From Saprospiraceae bacterium (lineage in GTDB: Bacteria > Bacteroidota > Bacteroidia > Chitinophagales > Saprospiraceae): a DNA stretch of 57,122 bases. The notes beneath the pieces were generated by a model that saw nothing but the letters and a program-made list of their open reading frames with translations, had not been told where the DNA came from and did no database searches. Positions within the stretch are counted from its first letter, which is position 1; every line of letters begins with the position of its first letter. Shown piece by piece: positions 35,739 through 46,136 of this stretch. The stretch is from positions 1-57,122 of the forward strand of contig JAGQWZ010000434.1 in assembly GCA_020436835.1 (NCBI GenBank). The letters are read 5' to 3'. The position numbers were made by a program, and so were the translations under genes.

Positions 35739-36877
35739 ATCTGTTTCTGACTTCCCAGTCTGAAAGTACTGGTCTCGCCATTATTAAGTGCCGAATAGAG
35801 GTCAGTAAAAGTCTCTACCATAAGATCTATATGAAAATAGTTTTTGACCCGATTAAATCCTGCCTGTCCCATTCGTTTTGCGACGTCTGGATTGTCCAGT
35901 AGATAGTTTATTTTTTCGACCCAATTCAGGACTTTATTATCCATGATGATAAATCCTGTTTTTTCATTCTGGATTATTTCTTTATTTCCTCCATTGTCAT
36001 TTGCAAGTACAGGTTTCCTTAGCGCCATATATTCCATAATCGAATTTGAAATACCTTCGCCGTGTACCGAACGATTACTCAAGAGTATTCCAATATCGAA
36101 TAGTTGAACAATGCTTTCCACTTCCGTGGTGATTCCGGTGAAAATCATACGATCCTTAATCTGGGGATTTACATTCTCTTTTATCTCATTTAACCTTGAT
36201 CCTCCTCCAACGGCAATAAAGACAACATCTTGCCGGTGTGAAAGAACACTACTGGCAATCCGGATAAAGGTTTCATAGTCCTTCCTGGGTTCAAATGCAC
36301 CCACCATGCCAACTACCTTTTTATCTTCCAATTGCCATTTTCTCCTGACCAAGTCTTCGGGAGTTAAATTATTCAATCTTCTGAAATCAAAACCGTTATA
36401 TATGACCTTGCTGCGATTAATTGGTGCAGAATAGGCTTTTAATCCGGCATCGCTATTCGCCAGGAAAATATCAGAAAACGGTACGGAGAGTTTGAATCGA
36501 AACAGTCTTTGGTCTCTTAGGGTCATTTGGTATGGAGCATCGGTAATAATCGAGTTGATTAAAATGGGTCTGTACCATACTTTTGCCGGAATTGCAAACA
36601 TGATAGCCATAGAACCCCAACTGTGAACCACATCCGGTTTTATCTTTCTACATAGTTTAAATAGTCGAATGGCCGGTGTAAAATCTTTTTTCGTTTTTCT
36701 GGTAAAAGTGTGTATGGTTATGTCCAGCTCAAATAATTCTTCGAATTCGATTCGGTCGGAAAAGATGACCAGTTCAATGGAGTACTGCTTTTGAGCACTG
36801 AGCACTTTCAGCAGTTCGGTCAGTCTTCGCTCTGTACCCCCTCTGCCCATACTGTCTGCCAACATCAGGATCTTCAT
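35735..36877 (-). CDS. GT4-family glycosyltransferase
   Basis: 380 residues, GT-B fold. Begins [20 protein letters not shown] with the GGTE loop typical of GT4. The C-terminal half shows [20 protein letters not shown] and the EX7E motif [20 protein letters not shown]. It overlaps the epimerase gene and the next glycosyltransferase by four bases each. Donor and acceptor are unknown. Confidence 0.9.
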   Translation of the reverse strand: MKILMLADSMGRGGTERRLTELLKVLSAQKQYSIELVIFSDRIEFEELFELDITIHTFTRKTKKDFTPAIRLFKLCRKIKPDVVHSWGSMAIMFAIPAKVWYRPILINSIITDAPYQMTLRDQRLFRFKLSVPFSDIFLANSDAGLKAYSAPINRSKVIYNGFDFRRLNNLTPEDLVRRKWQLEDKKVVGMVGAFEPRKDYETFIRIASSVLSHRQDVVFIAVGGGSRLNEIKENVNPQIKDRMIFTGITTEVESIVQLFDIGILLSNRSVHGEGISNSIMEYMALRKPVLANDNGGNKEIIQNEKTGFIIMDNKVLNWVEKINYLLDNPDVAKRMGQAGFNRVKNYFHIDLMVETFTDLYSALNNGETSTFRLGSQKQI

Positions 36878-37944
36878 CTTTCTCCTCCTTTTATCTTTAA
36901 TCTGGAACTAATGGATTGAACTATTTCCGAGAAAATATCCTCAAGATTTCTGGTTAGATTCCAAAGAGGGTAATGCGCTTTTATTTTTGACAGATCTGAT
37001 ATATAGCAAATGTGGTCACCAATACGGTTCTCCGGGGTATATGAAGATTGCATTTCGATTCCTGTAGTCTTTTCCGCCAAAGAAAAGGCTTCAAGGATAG
37101 AAACCGAATTGTCTCTGCCACCACCAATATTGTAGACTTCTCCTTTTCGTGGATTTTCAATGAAATATTGAATAAAGCGGGCAATGTCTACCGCATGAAT
37201 ATTATCACGTACTTGCTTTCCCTTATAACCGAAGATGGTATACTTCTTTTGTTCAATATTGCAGCGAATCAGATAGCTGAGAAAACCATGAAGCTGTACT
37301 CCAGAATGGTTGGGGCCGGTAAGACAACCTCCTCGTAAACAGCAGGTGTACAAACCAAAATATCTACCATATTCCTGTACCAGAATATCTGCCGAGAGTT
37401 TTGATGCACCAAATAGAGAATGTTTACTTTGATCAACCGTAAAAGTTTCGCTTATCCCGTTATGAAATTCCGGATCTGCATAGTCATACCGGGTCTCAGT
37501 CTCTACCAGTTTAAGCATATTAGGTGCATCTCCATACACCTTGTTGGTTGACAAGTAAATAAAAATGGAATCCTCCGAAGTCCTTCGGCTTGCTTCCAGT
37601 AAATTCAGCGTACCCAAAGCGTTGGTTTCGAAATCATCGAATACCCTCTTTGCCGCAAGGTCATGGCTGGGTTGTGCAGCAGCATGAACAATCACATCTG
37701 GCTTTACGTCGGAAAATACCCGAAATATCTCTTCCCGGCTACGGATATCCAATTCAATATGGGTGAAATTGGGGTGGAGTTCCTGGAGCCGTTTTTGATT
37801 CCAACGGGTATCACCTTCGGGGCCAAAGAAATCCTGTCTCATATTATTATCAATGCCATAGACAGACCAACCTTCGTGACAAAACTGGGAGACAATTTCA
37901 CTCCCAATTAGTCCGCTGGATCCGGTAACAAGCATTTTTTGCAT
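36874..37944 (-). CDS. NAD-dependent epimerase, CDP-paratose 2-epimerase-like
   Basis: An extended SDR of 356 residues with NAD motif [10 protein letters not shown]. Its middle (STNKVYGD, then [40 protein letters not shown] and [14 protein letters not shown]) is diagnostic of the group annotated as CDP-paratose/CDP-tyvelose 2-epimerase. At the usual YxxxK site this protein has FGASK, with Phe in place of the catalytic Tyr; I recall this as common in this subgroup, but could not check. It likely interconverts a nucleotide-sugar used by the neighbouring transferases. An RfbF-like cytidylyltransferase at 54.4 kb is a possible source of CDP-sugar. Confidence 0.85.
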   Translation of the reverse strand: MQKMLVTGSSGLIGSEIVSQFCHEGWSVYGIDNNMRQDFFGPEGDTRWNQKRLQELHPNFTHIELDIRSREEIFRVFSDVKPDVIVHAAAQPSHDLAAKRVFDDFETNALGTLNLLEASRRTSEDSIFIYLSTNKVYGDAPNMLKLVETETRYDYADPEFHNGISETFTVDQSKHSLFGASKLSADILVQEYGRYFGLYTCCLRGGCLTGPNHSGVQLHGFLSYLIRCNIEQKKYTIFGYKGKQVRDNIHAVDIARFIQYFIENPRKGEVYNIGGGRDNSVSILEAFSLAEKTTGIEMQSSYTPENRIGDHICYISDLSKIKAHYPLWNLTRNLEDIFSEIVQSISSRLKIKGGER

Positions 37945-37970
37945 ATGATCAGTTTTGATTCTTTTATAGC

Positions 37971-39851
37971 CTAGGATATTGAACTCAGGTTCTCAGAATT
38001 ATTTTGAACCAGCCATTCATTTAAAAATACAAGTGTCCAGATTTTGTGGTTTAAGTCACGCATCCCGGTTTCATGATCTTTGACTAATTTTTCAACAAAA
38101 TCAGGTCTAAAATAATCATTCAAAGGACTGTTGCTGGAATGAATATTCTGTAAAAGATAGTCCTTAAGGTCTTTTTTAAACCACTTTTTAAGAGGTACTC
38201 CAAATCCTTTCTTTTTTTGAGAAATGATTTCTTCCGGCAAGTATTTTTTCATTGCATTTTTGAAAATATATTTGCCATTATTTTGATGAAGTTTGAACTT
38301 GGAAGGAATTTTAAAGGTGAGTTCTGCAAATTCATGGTCAAGAATCGGGACCCTTACTTCGAGTGAATTCTTCATACTGGCACGATCAACTTTGGTCAGA
38401 ATGTCATCAACCAACCAGGTTCTCATGTCTACTTCCTGTAATTTTGAGATAAAATCCCGGGCATCCGATGCCAGCAATATTTTCTTTTTAACCGACTCCC
38501 CTTTATTGCCGTTTAACTGTTCCCAGAGTCCCGGGCGATAGGCTTGTGCTCTTTCCGTCTCTTGCCATTTGCCAAAATACGCTCCAAAGGTCTCTTTTGG
38601 TCTTGACATGTAGTAGGTGATTCCACTACCTTTTACACTTAGGGGAATATATTGATGGAGTATTTTCAGAGGACTAACAAATAATCCGCCGGTATAATTA
38701 TGGAAATTCCGAACTCTGACTAACTTTTTATAATGATCATAACCGGCAAATAATTCATCTCCTCCATCTCCGGACAAAGCAACGGTCACATGTTCCCGGG
38801 CAAATTTTGAAACAAAGTAGGTGGGAATCGCTGATGAATCAGCAAAAGGTTCATCGTATGATTTAACCAACATGGGTAGGATGTCGATCGATTCGGGCTC
38901 GACTATATGTTCATGGTGATCTGTCTGATACCGCTCTGCGATTAACCTTGCCTGCGGTAATTCATTAAATTCCTCTTCGGCAAAACCAATAGAAAAAGTC
39001 TTTACCGGTTGGTCCATTATTTCCGACATCAATGCCACAACGCTACTGGAGTCGATCCCTCCACTCAGGAAAGCCCCGAGAGGCACATCACTGATCAACC
39101 GGAGCCTTACGGCTTCCTTAAGTTTAAAGTTTATTTTTTCTTCCCATTCTTTTTCTGAGATCGAATAATCCGGTTGGAAGTTTATATCCCAATATTTCCT
39201 GATCACAGGTGGTGATCCTTCTTTAATAGTCAAAGTATGTGCCGGAGGTAATTTTCTAATTCCCTCATAAATTGTTTCTTCCGCCGGTGTGTACCCGAAC
39301 GCCATGTAGTAATCCAGAACGGAAAAATCTATGGATGGTCGGTTTATTTGCGAAAGAATGTTCTTAATTTCAGATCCGAAAAGAAAATGACGGGAATTCA
39401 GGTGGTAAAAGAAGGGTTTAATTCCAAATCTATCCCTGGCACAAAAAAGAGTCCTGGATTTCGAGTCCCAGATCGAGAAGGCAAACATTCCCCGGAGTCT
39501 GGTGACACATTGTTCTCCCATCTCCTCATATAAATGCACAATGGTTTCTGTATCCGTTGAAGTCTTGAATTTATGCCCTTTGGCAATAAGATCTTGTCTC
39601 AGTTCCTGAAAGTTGTAAATTTCTCCATTGAAGATAATCCAAAGCGTGCCATCTTCGTTTGACAAAGGTTGATGCCCGCTGTGTAAATCGATAATACTTA
39701 ACCGACGGAATGCGAAACCAAGGTTGCCATCAATATAAAAACCTTCGTCATCCGGACCACGGTGGATGATAGGGTCAACCATTTTTTGCAACTCAGACTG
39801 TTGAATTTGCTCAAGTTTGTCGAGTGCCAGTATTCCACAGATTCCACACAT
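37971..39851 (-). CDS. asnB: Glutamine-hydrolysing asparagine synthetase-type amidotransferase
   Basis: 626 residues, full-length AsnB family. The N-terminal glutaminase starts MCGICGIL with nucleophile Cys2 and contains [13 protein letters not shown] and NGEIYN. The C-terminal synthetase has the ATP-pyrophosphatase loop [14 protein letters not shown] and [20 protein letters not shown]. Inside glycan clusters such proteins often amidate sugar acids or act as uncharacterised amidotransferases rather than making asparagine, so the true acceptor here may be a uronic-acid residue. It sits between a glycosyltransferase and the epimerase in one operon. Confidence 0.92.
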   Translation of the reverse strand: MCGICGILALDKLEQIQQSELQKMVDPIIHRGPDDEGFYIDGNLGFAFRRLSIIDLHSGHQPLSNEDGTLWIIFNGEIYNFQELRQDLIAKGHKFKTSTDTETIVHLYEEMGEQCVTRLRGMFAFSIWDSKSRTLFCARDRFGIKPFFYHLNSRHFLFGSEIKNILSQINRPSIDFSVLDYYMAFGYTPAEETIYEGIRKLPPAHTLTIKEGSPPVIRKYWDINFQPDYSISEKEWEEKINFKLKEAVRLRLISDVPLGAFLSGGIDSSSVVALMSEIMDQPVKTFSIGFAEEEFNELPQARLIAERYQTDHHEHIVEPESIDILPMLVKSYDEPFADSSAIPTYFVSKFAREHVTVALSGDGGDELFAGYDHYKKLVRVRNFHNYTGGLFVSPLKILHQYIPLSVKGSGITYYMSRPKETFGAYFGKWQETERAQAYRPGLWEQLNGNKGESVKKKILLASDARDFISKLQEVDMRTWLVDDILTKVDRASMKNSLEVRVPILDHEFAELTFKIPSKFKLHQNNGKYIFKNAMKKYLPEEIISQKKKGFGVPLKKWFKKDLKDYLLQNIHSSNSPLNDYFRPDFVEKLVKDHETGMRDLNHKIWTLVFLNEWLVQNNSENLSSIS

Positions 39852-39861
39852 AATTTACCTA

Positions 39862-41055
39862 TTATAATTTTTGAATAAAATCATATAAAGCCGACCCTTG
39901 TCGTCGATAGTCAAATAATTCTTTTCCCATTTTTTTTCCCCGAAGACCAATTTCCTCCGCCTCTCGGGGATGGTCCAGGACATATTGCATTTTTGTTGCA
40001 TACTCTCTGACATCATACTTTTCACTTATTATTGCGTTTTTACCATCCGTAAAATAGTGGGATATTTCTCCAAATTTTGTGGTGACAATGGGTACGCCCG
40101 ATGCCAGATATTCACCGATCTTATGGGGAAATCTAGCAATGTCCTGAATTGTATTGCGAAGGGGAATCAAAAGTCCCTTTGCATTTCTGTATTTTTCCAG
40201 CAATTCACTATACGGAATTCCCGAGAAGATCTTGATCTGATCCTGGGCATTGGATCTCTTAAGTCTTCTTGCAAAAGAGTCCATATCAGGTTTATCTCCA
40301 CTGACTACCAGGTATAAAAATACATCAGGGCCTTTGATAAGTTCAAAAGAGCATATGATAAAATCAATAAGTTCCAGATAACTAGCCGAACCACAATAGA
40401 GGAAGTAGTTTGAATAGGCGTTCGAAAGATTCACAGAGGTTTGAAAGTCACCAACTATCGGAATTTTTATTTGTGGTTTATTTTTACAAATCTGCCTGAC
40501 ATGGTTTTTCAGAAACTCACTGATCGGCATAATGGCATCCGCACAGCAGATTCCAAAGCGGTCAACCAGGAAGTCATTAATCCGGTCTTTTGTTTTTGTG
40601 CGGGTCGAAATGGCACTATTACACTCAACATAATTGAGCAGTACTTTGAAACGAAAAATTCTCGATACAATGTAATAGTATAAGATACTCTGGAATCGCA
40701 TCGTTGCCACGATGGCAACATCAATCTTCTGCTTTTTTCTGAGCTGTAACAATAAGAAGAGTTCTTGTGACAAACCTTTGATCTTCAGCATATTCCTCCT
40801 TAAGAAGGCAGGCCTCCGGATTACCTCGCCACTCGTGTATATGTAGTCTATTCCCTGATAAGTTCCCGATGGAGCGAGATCAAAATCTTTTCCGGGTTTA
40901 AAAACACCTTTAGTGCTGATTACCAAAACCTTAGCCCCGGATTCAACCATTCCCCGACTTAAGAGTAGTTGCCTCTGAATTGGAGCCAGGCCATAGGGAA
41001 AACCCGTTTCCCCCAGGTAAACGATATTTCTACGCTTATTTACGGCATCTGCCAT
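39862..41055 (-). CDS. GT4-like glycosyltransferase
   Basis: 397 residues. The N-terminal half has FPYGLAPIQRQLLLSRGMVE as acceptor loop and a hydrophobic middle (ILYYYIVSRIFRFKVLLNYV) that may sit on the membrane. The C-terminal half has YFLYCGSASYLELIDFII and RFPHKIGEYLASGVPIVTTK with the conserved Glu of GT4 enzymes. It is the first gene of the minus sub-arm 41.1-31.5 kb and ends 10 bases before asnB. Donor unknown. Confidence 0.82.
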   Translation of the reverse strand: MADAVNKRRNIVYLGETGFPYGLAPIQRQLLLSRGMVESGAKVLVISTKGVFKPGKDFDLAPSGTYQGIDYIYTSGEVIRRPAFLRRNMLKIKGLSQELFLLLQLRKKQKIDVAIVATMRFQSILYYYIVSRIFRFKVLLNYVECNSAISTRTKTKDRINDFLVDRFGICCADAIMPISEFLKNHVRQICKNKPQIKIPIVGDFQTSVNLSNAYSNYFLYCGSASYLELIDFIICSFELIKGPDVFLYLVVSGDKPDMDSFARRLKRSNAQDQIKIFSGIPYSELLEKYRNAKGLLIPLRNTIQDIARFPHKIGEYLASGVPIVTTKFGEISHYFTDGKNAIISEKYDVREYATKMQYVLDHPREAEEIGLRGKKMGKELFDYRRQGSALYDFIQKL

Positions 41056-41480
41056 ATATAGTTACTACGTTTTGAGTCCATTAGTCATTGGTTCTATTTG
41101 TAGAAAACTTCTTCTAATAATTCAATGACCAATAAGGAACGGGTGTATTGAAATATGCATAGCAAACAACATCACTAAAGTTCATCTACAGCCAAAATCA
41201 AGCCAAGGAGCCAATGGATTTGAGACCTAAAAGTTTTTCATATCCAGCTAAGGATAACATTCGCGTTGTACTCGCAGGCATGGAGCTTGCCTTTGCTAAT
41301 ACCTTAACGCTGAAACACTTCTACGGGTCGCACAAAGATAATGAAAGTGTTGGTCTTATCGTGCTCTTTTCTCTGATAGTTGGGTATTGGTGGCTAAACT
41401 ATTCTGTGTAGCCATGCGTTACTTAAAAAAGCCTAATTTAGCTTGTTTGAAATTGGGAAGCGCTTCTTCAATACCGTAGG
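41056..41480. other. 425-bp divergent gap
   Basis: The region between two divergent genes must hold their promoters, but no full TTTG/TAnnTTTG pair stands out on either strand. GTCATTG (near 41085) and CAATGAC (near 41125) form a loose inverted repeat. A 65-codon plus-strand frame (41214-41411) with a hydrophobic C-terminus is open, but I see no start signal or family match and do not call it a gene. Confidence 0.5.
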
Positions 41481-42443
41481 ATGTATTTCACCACAAATCA
41501 TTTAGTCTTTTCCTTGGCAGTCTTCTTTTCGGGACTGTTATGCTCGAACTGCAGGAAGGATACATTGGTTGAGCAAGTGCAACCCGCCAACATGTACCTA
41601 GATTTCGAACGCTCTGTCGAACCATTTCAACATATGCCTTCCCGTCCGGTAGATCCAGATGCAAAAAACAATGGATGTCTCAATCCGGTAGCCTGGAATC
41701 AGTTTTATGATTTTAATGTCTGTATTGCTTCTACCTGCGAGGTGAGTGACTATGCTATTGAAAGGTCAGATAAATATGCCCGGAATGGTGATGCCAGCGT
41801 CCGGTTCTTTCTTAAGCCTACTCCTTTGGCGAAATGGCCACTTGGGGAAGCGAGTCATCGTGCCGAACTGGGACCAAGATATAATGCTCCATTAAACCGG
41901 TATCCGCTTGTTGGACAAGAGAGGTGGTATGGAATGAGTGTTTTGTTCCCGGAAGATTTTGTGTTCGCACCTTCAAACCTCGAGAGTGACCTTCGATTCA
42001 GCATCGCACAATGGCAGCATGGGAGTGAGGGGTCTCCAATTTTTGCCTTAGAAGTCTATGGAGATCAAATTGCAGTAGCTCGTCACAAGGGAGAGAGCAC
42101 AAGCAGCCAGTGGATAGAGCCGCAGTTTATTGGCCAGATTCAGCGGGGTAAATGGCTGGATTTAGTGGTTCAGATTAAATGGTCAAAGCAAGATGGCTCC
42201 ATCCGGGTTTGGGTGGATGGTGAGAAGAAGTATGACCATTCCAACATCCAAACTGTGTATTCGAATCTGGATAATGGGGGTGGATGGAAATTGGGCATCT
42301 ACTATTGGCGGTGGTTGGAAAAACAAAATGTCATCCGCTCTTTGGATAATGGCATCGATCACCGCGAGATCTTCATTGATGAAGTCAGAGAATATCTTGG
42401 TGCGGATGGTCTTCCCGTGGTTACACCAGGCCGGTCATTTTAA
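41481..42443 (+). CDS. Polysaccharide lyase-like protein (heparin-lyase-I fold, PF14099-like)
   Basis: A 320-residue exported protein: hydrophobic N-terminus (HLVFSLAVFFSGLLC), then a concanavalin-like jelly roll. ASHRAELGPRY, QERWYGMSVLFPEDFVF, FSIAQWQHG and RGKWLDLVVQIKWSKQDGSI are the hallmarks of the polysaccharide lyase family around PL13/PL20 (Polysacc_lyase). The final GIYYWRWLEK and IFIDEVREYLG strands fit. It is the only plus-strand gene inside the minus arm and its end overlaps the GT2 gene by nine bases tail to tail. It may cut the cluster's own polymer to set length or free trapped chains. Confidence 0.82.
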   Translation: MYFTTNHLVFSLAVFFSGLLCSNCRKDTLVEQVQPANMYLDFERSVEPFQHMPSRPVDPDAKNNGCLNPVAWNQFYDFNVCIASTCEVSDYAIERSDKYARNGDASVRFFLKPTPLAKWPLGEASHRAELGPRYNAPLNRYPLVGQERWYGMSVLFPEDFVFAPSNLESDLRFSIAQWQHGSEGSPIFALEVYGDQIAVARHKGESTSSQWIEPQFIGQIQRGKWLDLVVQIKWSKQDGSIRVWVDGEKKYDHSNIQTVYSNLDNGGGWKLGIYYWRWLEKQNVIRSLDNGIDHREIFIDEVREYLGADGLPVVTPGRSF

Positions 42444-43415
42444 AGGAATCACATGATAAAGGTAACGGTATACCCGACTGGGCACGAGCATTAGTAGCCT
42501 GGCAAAGTAGTAGGTTCTCTTTGAATTGCGCACCAGAATGTCAAGGTATTTCTTTGTGCTTTCTTTGTCATCGTCCATATACATGTAAAGAAACCCCTTG
42601 AAGCCGACATATCTTAGTTCCCTGGGAACATAGTTGGCAAGGCTCTCCCAATAGATGGGTTCCTCTAGTAGAACCCGGTGCATCGTCGTTTTCAATACGC
42701 GGTCTTTACGTTTAAAGTACTGACTGTCTGTTGGACCATGATCCGTCACATACAATCTAAGCGGTTTGTGGATGTAATATCGTTTTGCTCGCTGATTAAT
42801 CTGATACCAGAATGTTGAATCGTATGCCAGCAGTCTGGCATTAAATCTGGAATCTCTTAGCAGCTCTGATTTCGTGAGTCCCCAGAATTCTCCCTTGCAT
42901 AAGGTCATGGTATCTTCCATGGATAGATATTGATCCCCCTCGGGGCCTTTGCCGGAGAGTTCACCCGTGGCTGAATCGATACAGTTACAATTAATTGCCG
43001 TAATGGTAGGATCGACTTCATCCAGTACTTTCAACATGGTTTCCAATGCGTCAGGATAAGCCAGATCATCGTCATCAAGGATTGTAAACCATTCTCCCCT
43101 AATTTGGTCAAGACCGTAGTTAGCGCCTCCGGCAAATCTTCTGTTTTCTTCCAATCGAAAGATTCTGATGATATCTCTAAATTTGGGACTGCGAAATTCA
43201 TTAAGAACTTCGGGAGTATTGTCGGTAGAACCATTGTCCACGATAATAATCTCGATGTTTTTATACGTCTGCGAGAGAAGACTATCAATTGATTTTCTAA
43301 TCATGTGACCTCGATTGTAGGTCGTCATGACGATACTGACCTTGCCAGTTTCAAACTGTACTTGTGGGCTCTTAGTGGTTTTTTTGGATACTAACTTTTG
43401 CATTACTAGGGGCAT
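42435..43415 (-). CDS. GT2-family glycosyltransferase
   Basis: 326 residues, GT-A fold, inverting. Motifs: VSIVMTTYNRGHMIRKSIDS at the nucleotide-binding start, DNGSTDNTPEVL, and the metal-binding DDDDLAYPDALE. The C-terminal 100 residues are basic and aromatic and may contact the membrane. It overlaps the next upstream transferase by ten bases and is the last gene of the 50.9-42.4 kb operon. Confidence 0.9.
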   Translation of the reverse strand: MPLVMQKLVSKKTTKSPQVQFETGKVSIVMTTYNRGHMIRKSIDSLLSQTYKNIEIIIVDNGSTDNTPEVLNEFRSPKFRDIIRIFRLEENRRFAGGANYGLDQIRGEWFTILDDDDLAYPDALETMLKVLDEVDPTITAINCNCIDSATGELSGKGPEGDQYLSMEDTMTLCKGEFWGLTKSELLRDSRFNARLLAYDSTFWYQINQRAKRYYIHKPLRLYVTDHGPTDSQYFKRKDRVLKTTMHRVLLEEPIYWESLANYVPRELRYVGFKGFLYMYMDDDKESTKKYLDILVRNSKRTYYFARLLMLVPSRVYRYLYHVIPLK

Positions 43416-44755
43416 GATTTTTTCGTGGATTTTAGAATTTGAGTGTAAACTTGAATTAATCTTTCCAGGATGGTTTCGCGATTATGTCTGACATGGGCTC
43501 TCTTTCTTGCTTTGGCAGCCATGCTATGGGCATGCTGAGGTTCAGTCATTTGTTCCAATATGGCCCCTGCCATGGCATAGGGATCGCCATCCTGCACAAG
43601 GATGCCTTCATCACCATCTTTTAACATACTCGGCACGCCACCAACATTGGTTCCAACGATTGGAATACCCAACATCATGGCTTCGCATAGGCTATTTGGA
43701 CTATTATCAATATGCGAAGGGTGCACGAACAGGTCTGCCTGTAAGATTTCATTAATAATATCATCTGCTGGCCTTGAGCCAAGAATCTTGAACCCTTCCT
43801 CATTTTCCAGGCCGCTCATTTGACGACAAACCCGGTCGTAATGACTCCCTTCGGGCACACCAATTATTCTCCACTCCACCGTATTGGGACTCACCTCATC
43901 AAGGATTCCATAAGCTTCCATGGCTGTTTCAAGACCTTTGTATAAATTATCCCGGAAAGTCGAAACGATGACATATTTATCCCGTCCGGATTTTGGTTGC
44001 CATTCATTTGTATAAAATGGATCTCGCATCACCTCTTCACAATGATAGTAATGTGCCTGAGGGGCCATTGTGCTTACCAGCCGTTTATCCCACTGGGTTC
44101 GACCGATAATATTTTTACTGTTTTTGAACGTTTCCTTCTCCCGGGCAACGAATTTTTCATGTACAAGGAAAGAATGCATATCCGAACGAGCCAGGAACAA
44201 ATCCAAAAATGACTCACCTTTGAGGGACTGCCACAGCGTAATACCTGAGTACCACTTCTTTTGATAAACCGTCAGATTACCCTGAAACCAAATTACGTGC
44301 GGAATGTCCACTTTTGGAATGACCTTCGGAAATGGATTTTCAGTACCAAAAAAATTGATAACATCAGGCTTAAAATCATCGATTACCTCCAGGCAATCAT
44401 CAACGATCGAATCCGGTTCTGCCAGAGAAAAGAATCTACGCACGAAATTAGCCGTTTTACCGATGGGCCTTCTTGGCATTGTATAATAACGGGTGGTAGA
44501 ATTACTGATGGAAAAATGTCGTACCTTTTTTTCACCATTCCAGATGAAAGCGATGGCCAACTCAATATTTGTCGCTTTATGTACCAACAATTCCATTGCC
44601 TCAATCCAACTGGTGCCAACATTGTAGCTGCCGTCCAAAGTGCCACGACTTAAAGATGGTGATGTGGTGAACCACAATACTTTCATAGGTGTACTTGCTT
44701 TAAGCCCTGTATTTGGCTGATTAATTTTTTCATCGATAAAGATCACTGGTTCCAT
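43406..44755 (-). CDS. GT4-family glycosyltransferase
   Basis: 449 residues, longer than its neighbours. An N-terminal tail precedes the GT-B domain (MKVLWFTTSPSLSRGTLDGS at about 24). The second half has YVIVSTFRDNLYKGLETAME, the EX7E-like motif PSHIDNSPNSLCEAMMLGIP and NVGGVPSMLKDGDEGILV. An alternative start at residue 24 would remove the overlap with the flippase gene. Donor sugar unknown. Confidence 0.88.
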   Translation of the reverse strand: MEPVIFIDEKINQPNTGLKASTPMKVLWFTTSPSLSRGTLDGSYNVGTSWIEAMELLVHKATNIELAIAFIWNGEKKVRHFSISNSTTRYYTMPRRPIGKTANFVRRFFSLAEPDSIVDDCLEVIDDFKPDVINFFGTENPFPKVIPKVDIPHVIWFQGNLTVYQKKWYSGITLWQSLKGESFLDLFLARSDMHSFLVHEKFVAREKETFKNSKNIIGRTQWDKRLVSTMAPQAHYYHCEEVMRDPFYTNEWQPKSGRDKYVIVSTFRDNLYKGLETAMEAYGILDEVSPNTVEWRIIGVPEGSHYDRVCRQMSGLENEEGFKILGSRPADDIINEILQADLFVHPSHIDNSPNSLCEAMMLGIPIVGTNVGGVPSMLKDGDEGILVQDGDPYAMAGAILEQMTEPQHAHSMAAKARKRAHVRHNRETILERLIQVYTQILKSTKKSCP

Positions 44756-46119
44756 ATTCCTGATGCCTTACTTTTTATCAGTTTATTAAATTGAATAGGT
44801 CCCAATACAGGACCAAAACCAATACATATTGTACTTGCCATAATTATCCCCGCTGACCCCAGGTTTAAATTCTTGGCAAAGAAAATTGACAGTGGGATGT
44901 TGATCAATGCCCCTACCAGCGAAACAACCACCTGAAGTCTTACCTTGCCGACTCCATTGATATACATTACAAAAATATTTCCCCAGGCTAGCGCCAGCAC
45001 ATATATACACATGGCTATAGATAAAATAAATGGTACGGGAATTTCCGGTACCCATAACCGGTAAAACCAATCTGACAAAATGAGCATGATCAAACTAACG
45101 GCAAGGAGGCCGGACCAAATCAATTTCAATTTCTTATTGGTATCCAGGATCCAGTCAAGATCACCTTTGGTTTGGGCGTCTGTATAGGCCGACCAGAATG
45201 GAACTGCTATGATGCTGAATACACTGGTGATCAGACCAAAGTATTTAAATGCTACCTGATAGGCCGGCACTTCCGATGGACCAAAAAGTTGTACTATTAT
45301 TAAGTTGTCAGTTGAGAAAATCACCAAGCCGGTGATACCCACCAGGAAGAATTTAAATCCTAAAGAGCCTAAGACGTTGAAATGTTCTTTTTTGATGAAT
45401 TTCCACGATGGAGCGATGCTTCTGTAGCGCGTTGAGAAAAAATAAATATTGCAGAATGTCAGGACGACTACCGGTGCAATGCCCATGGCAATCGCCAATG
45501 CCAGAAGCGAACCGCTGGTTATTTGAATTAAAACCAAGATGATCGCCAGGGAAATAAAATTTGCAACTAAATCAAAGAAACCAACGTAAGCTGGTCTTTG
45601 ATCAGCGAGAAAAATGGATTGGACTAACTTGAGTACGAAGGTAACACAGAAGAACGCAAATGTAACTAATGCAACGAGTCCCAAAGTATCAATCGTATTC
45701 TTATCTACATTGAGTATAGTATTCCAGTTTACAAAGGGATTTATAAGCAGAAATAAAATCAATAAAACTCCCGAAATAGCGGTAATTAAAAAATACGTGG
45801 AGCTGACTAAAGATTTTGCTTTTTCAGTTTCGTTTTTTGCCAGTGCTTCCGCCAATTTATTTCGCAGTCCATAGCCTAGTCCGATGTCAAATAGATTAAA
45901 CCAGGTGATCACTGAGGCTAATGTAAGCCAAATCCCATATAGCTCTTTGTTTAGAAAGTCAAGGGTGATAGGTACCAGAAGGAAACCAATCAAAATACTT
46001 ACGCCTTTGATTCCAAAAGAAGCGGCGATATGTTTCTTAATTTTTAATGATCTGGGGTGTCCTTCCCGGAAGAAATATAAAGCCTGAGTATAATATTTTG
46101 CAATAATGGATTGTTTCAT
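44743..46119 (-). CDS. wzx: Wzx-type oligosaccharide flippase
   Basis: 458 residues with about 12 to 14 predicted membrane helices. The N-terminus GIKGVSILIGFLLVPITLDF followed by YGIWLTLASVITWFNLFDIG is typical of MOP-superfamily polysaccharide flippases. It would move undecaprenyl-linked repeat units to the periplasmic face, where the Wzy-like protein encoded just upstream (17-base gap) joins them. It overlaps the following glycosyltransferase gene by 13 bases. Confidence 0.9.
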   Translation of the reverse strand: MKQSIIAKYYTQALYFFREGHPRSLKIKKHIAASFGIKGVSILIGFLLVPITLDFLNKELYGIWLTLASVITWFNLFDIGLGYGLRNKLAEALAKNETEKAKSLVSSTYFLITAISGVLLILFLLINPFVNWNTILNVDKNTIDTLGLVALVTFAFFCVTFVLKLVQSIFLADQRPAYVGFFDLVANFISLAIILVLIQITSGSLLALAIAMGIAPVVVLTFCNIYFFSTRYRSIAPSWKFIKKEHFNVLGSLGFKFFLVGITGLVIFSTDNLIIVQLFGPSEVPAYQVAFKYFGLITSVFSIIAVPFWSAYTDAQTKGDLDWILDTNKKLKLIWSGLLAVSLIMLILSDWFYRLWVPEIPVPFILSIAMCIYVLALAWGNIFVMYINGVGKVRLQVVVSLVGALINIPLSIFFAKNLNLGSAGIIMASTICIGFGPVLGPIQFNKLIKSKASGIWNQ

Positions 46120-46136
46120 TATTCTTCTACATCTTT

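Noticed and set aside
41214..41411. 65-codon plus-strand reading frame
   Set aside because: No ribosome-binding or promoter signal, no recognised family, and composition like random translation of the gap.
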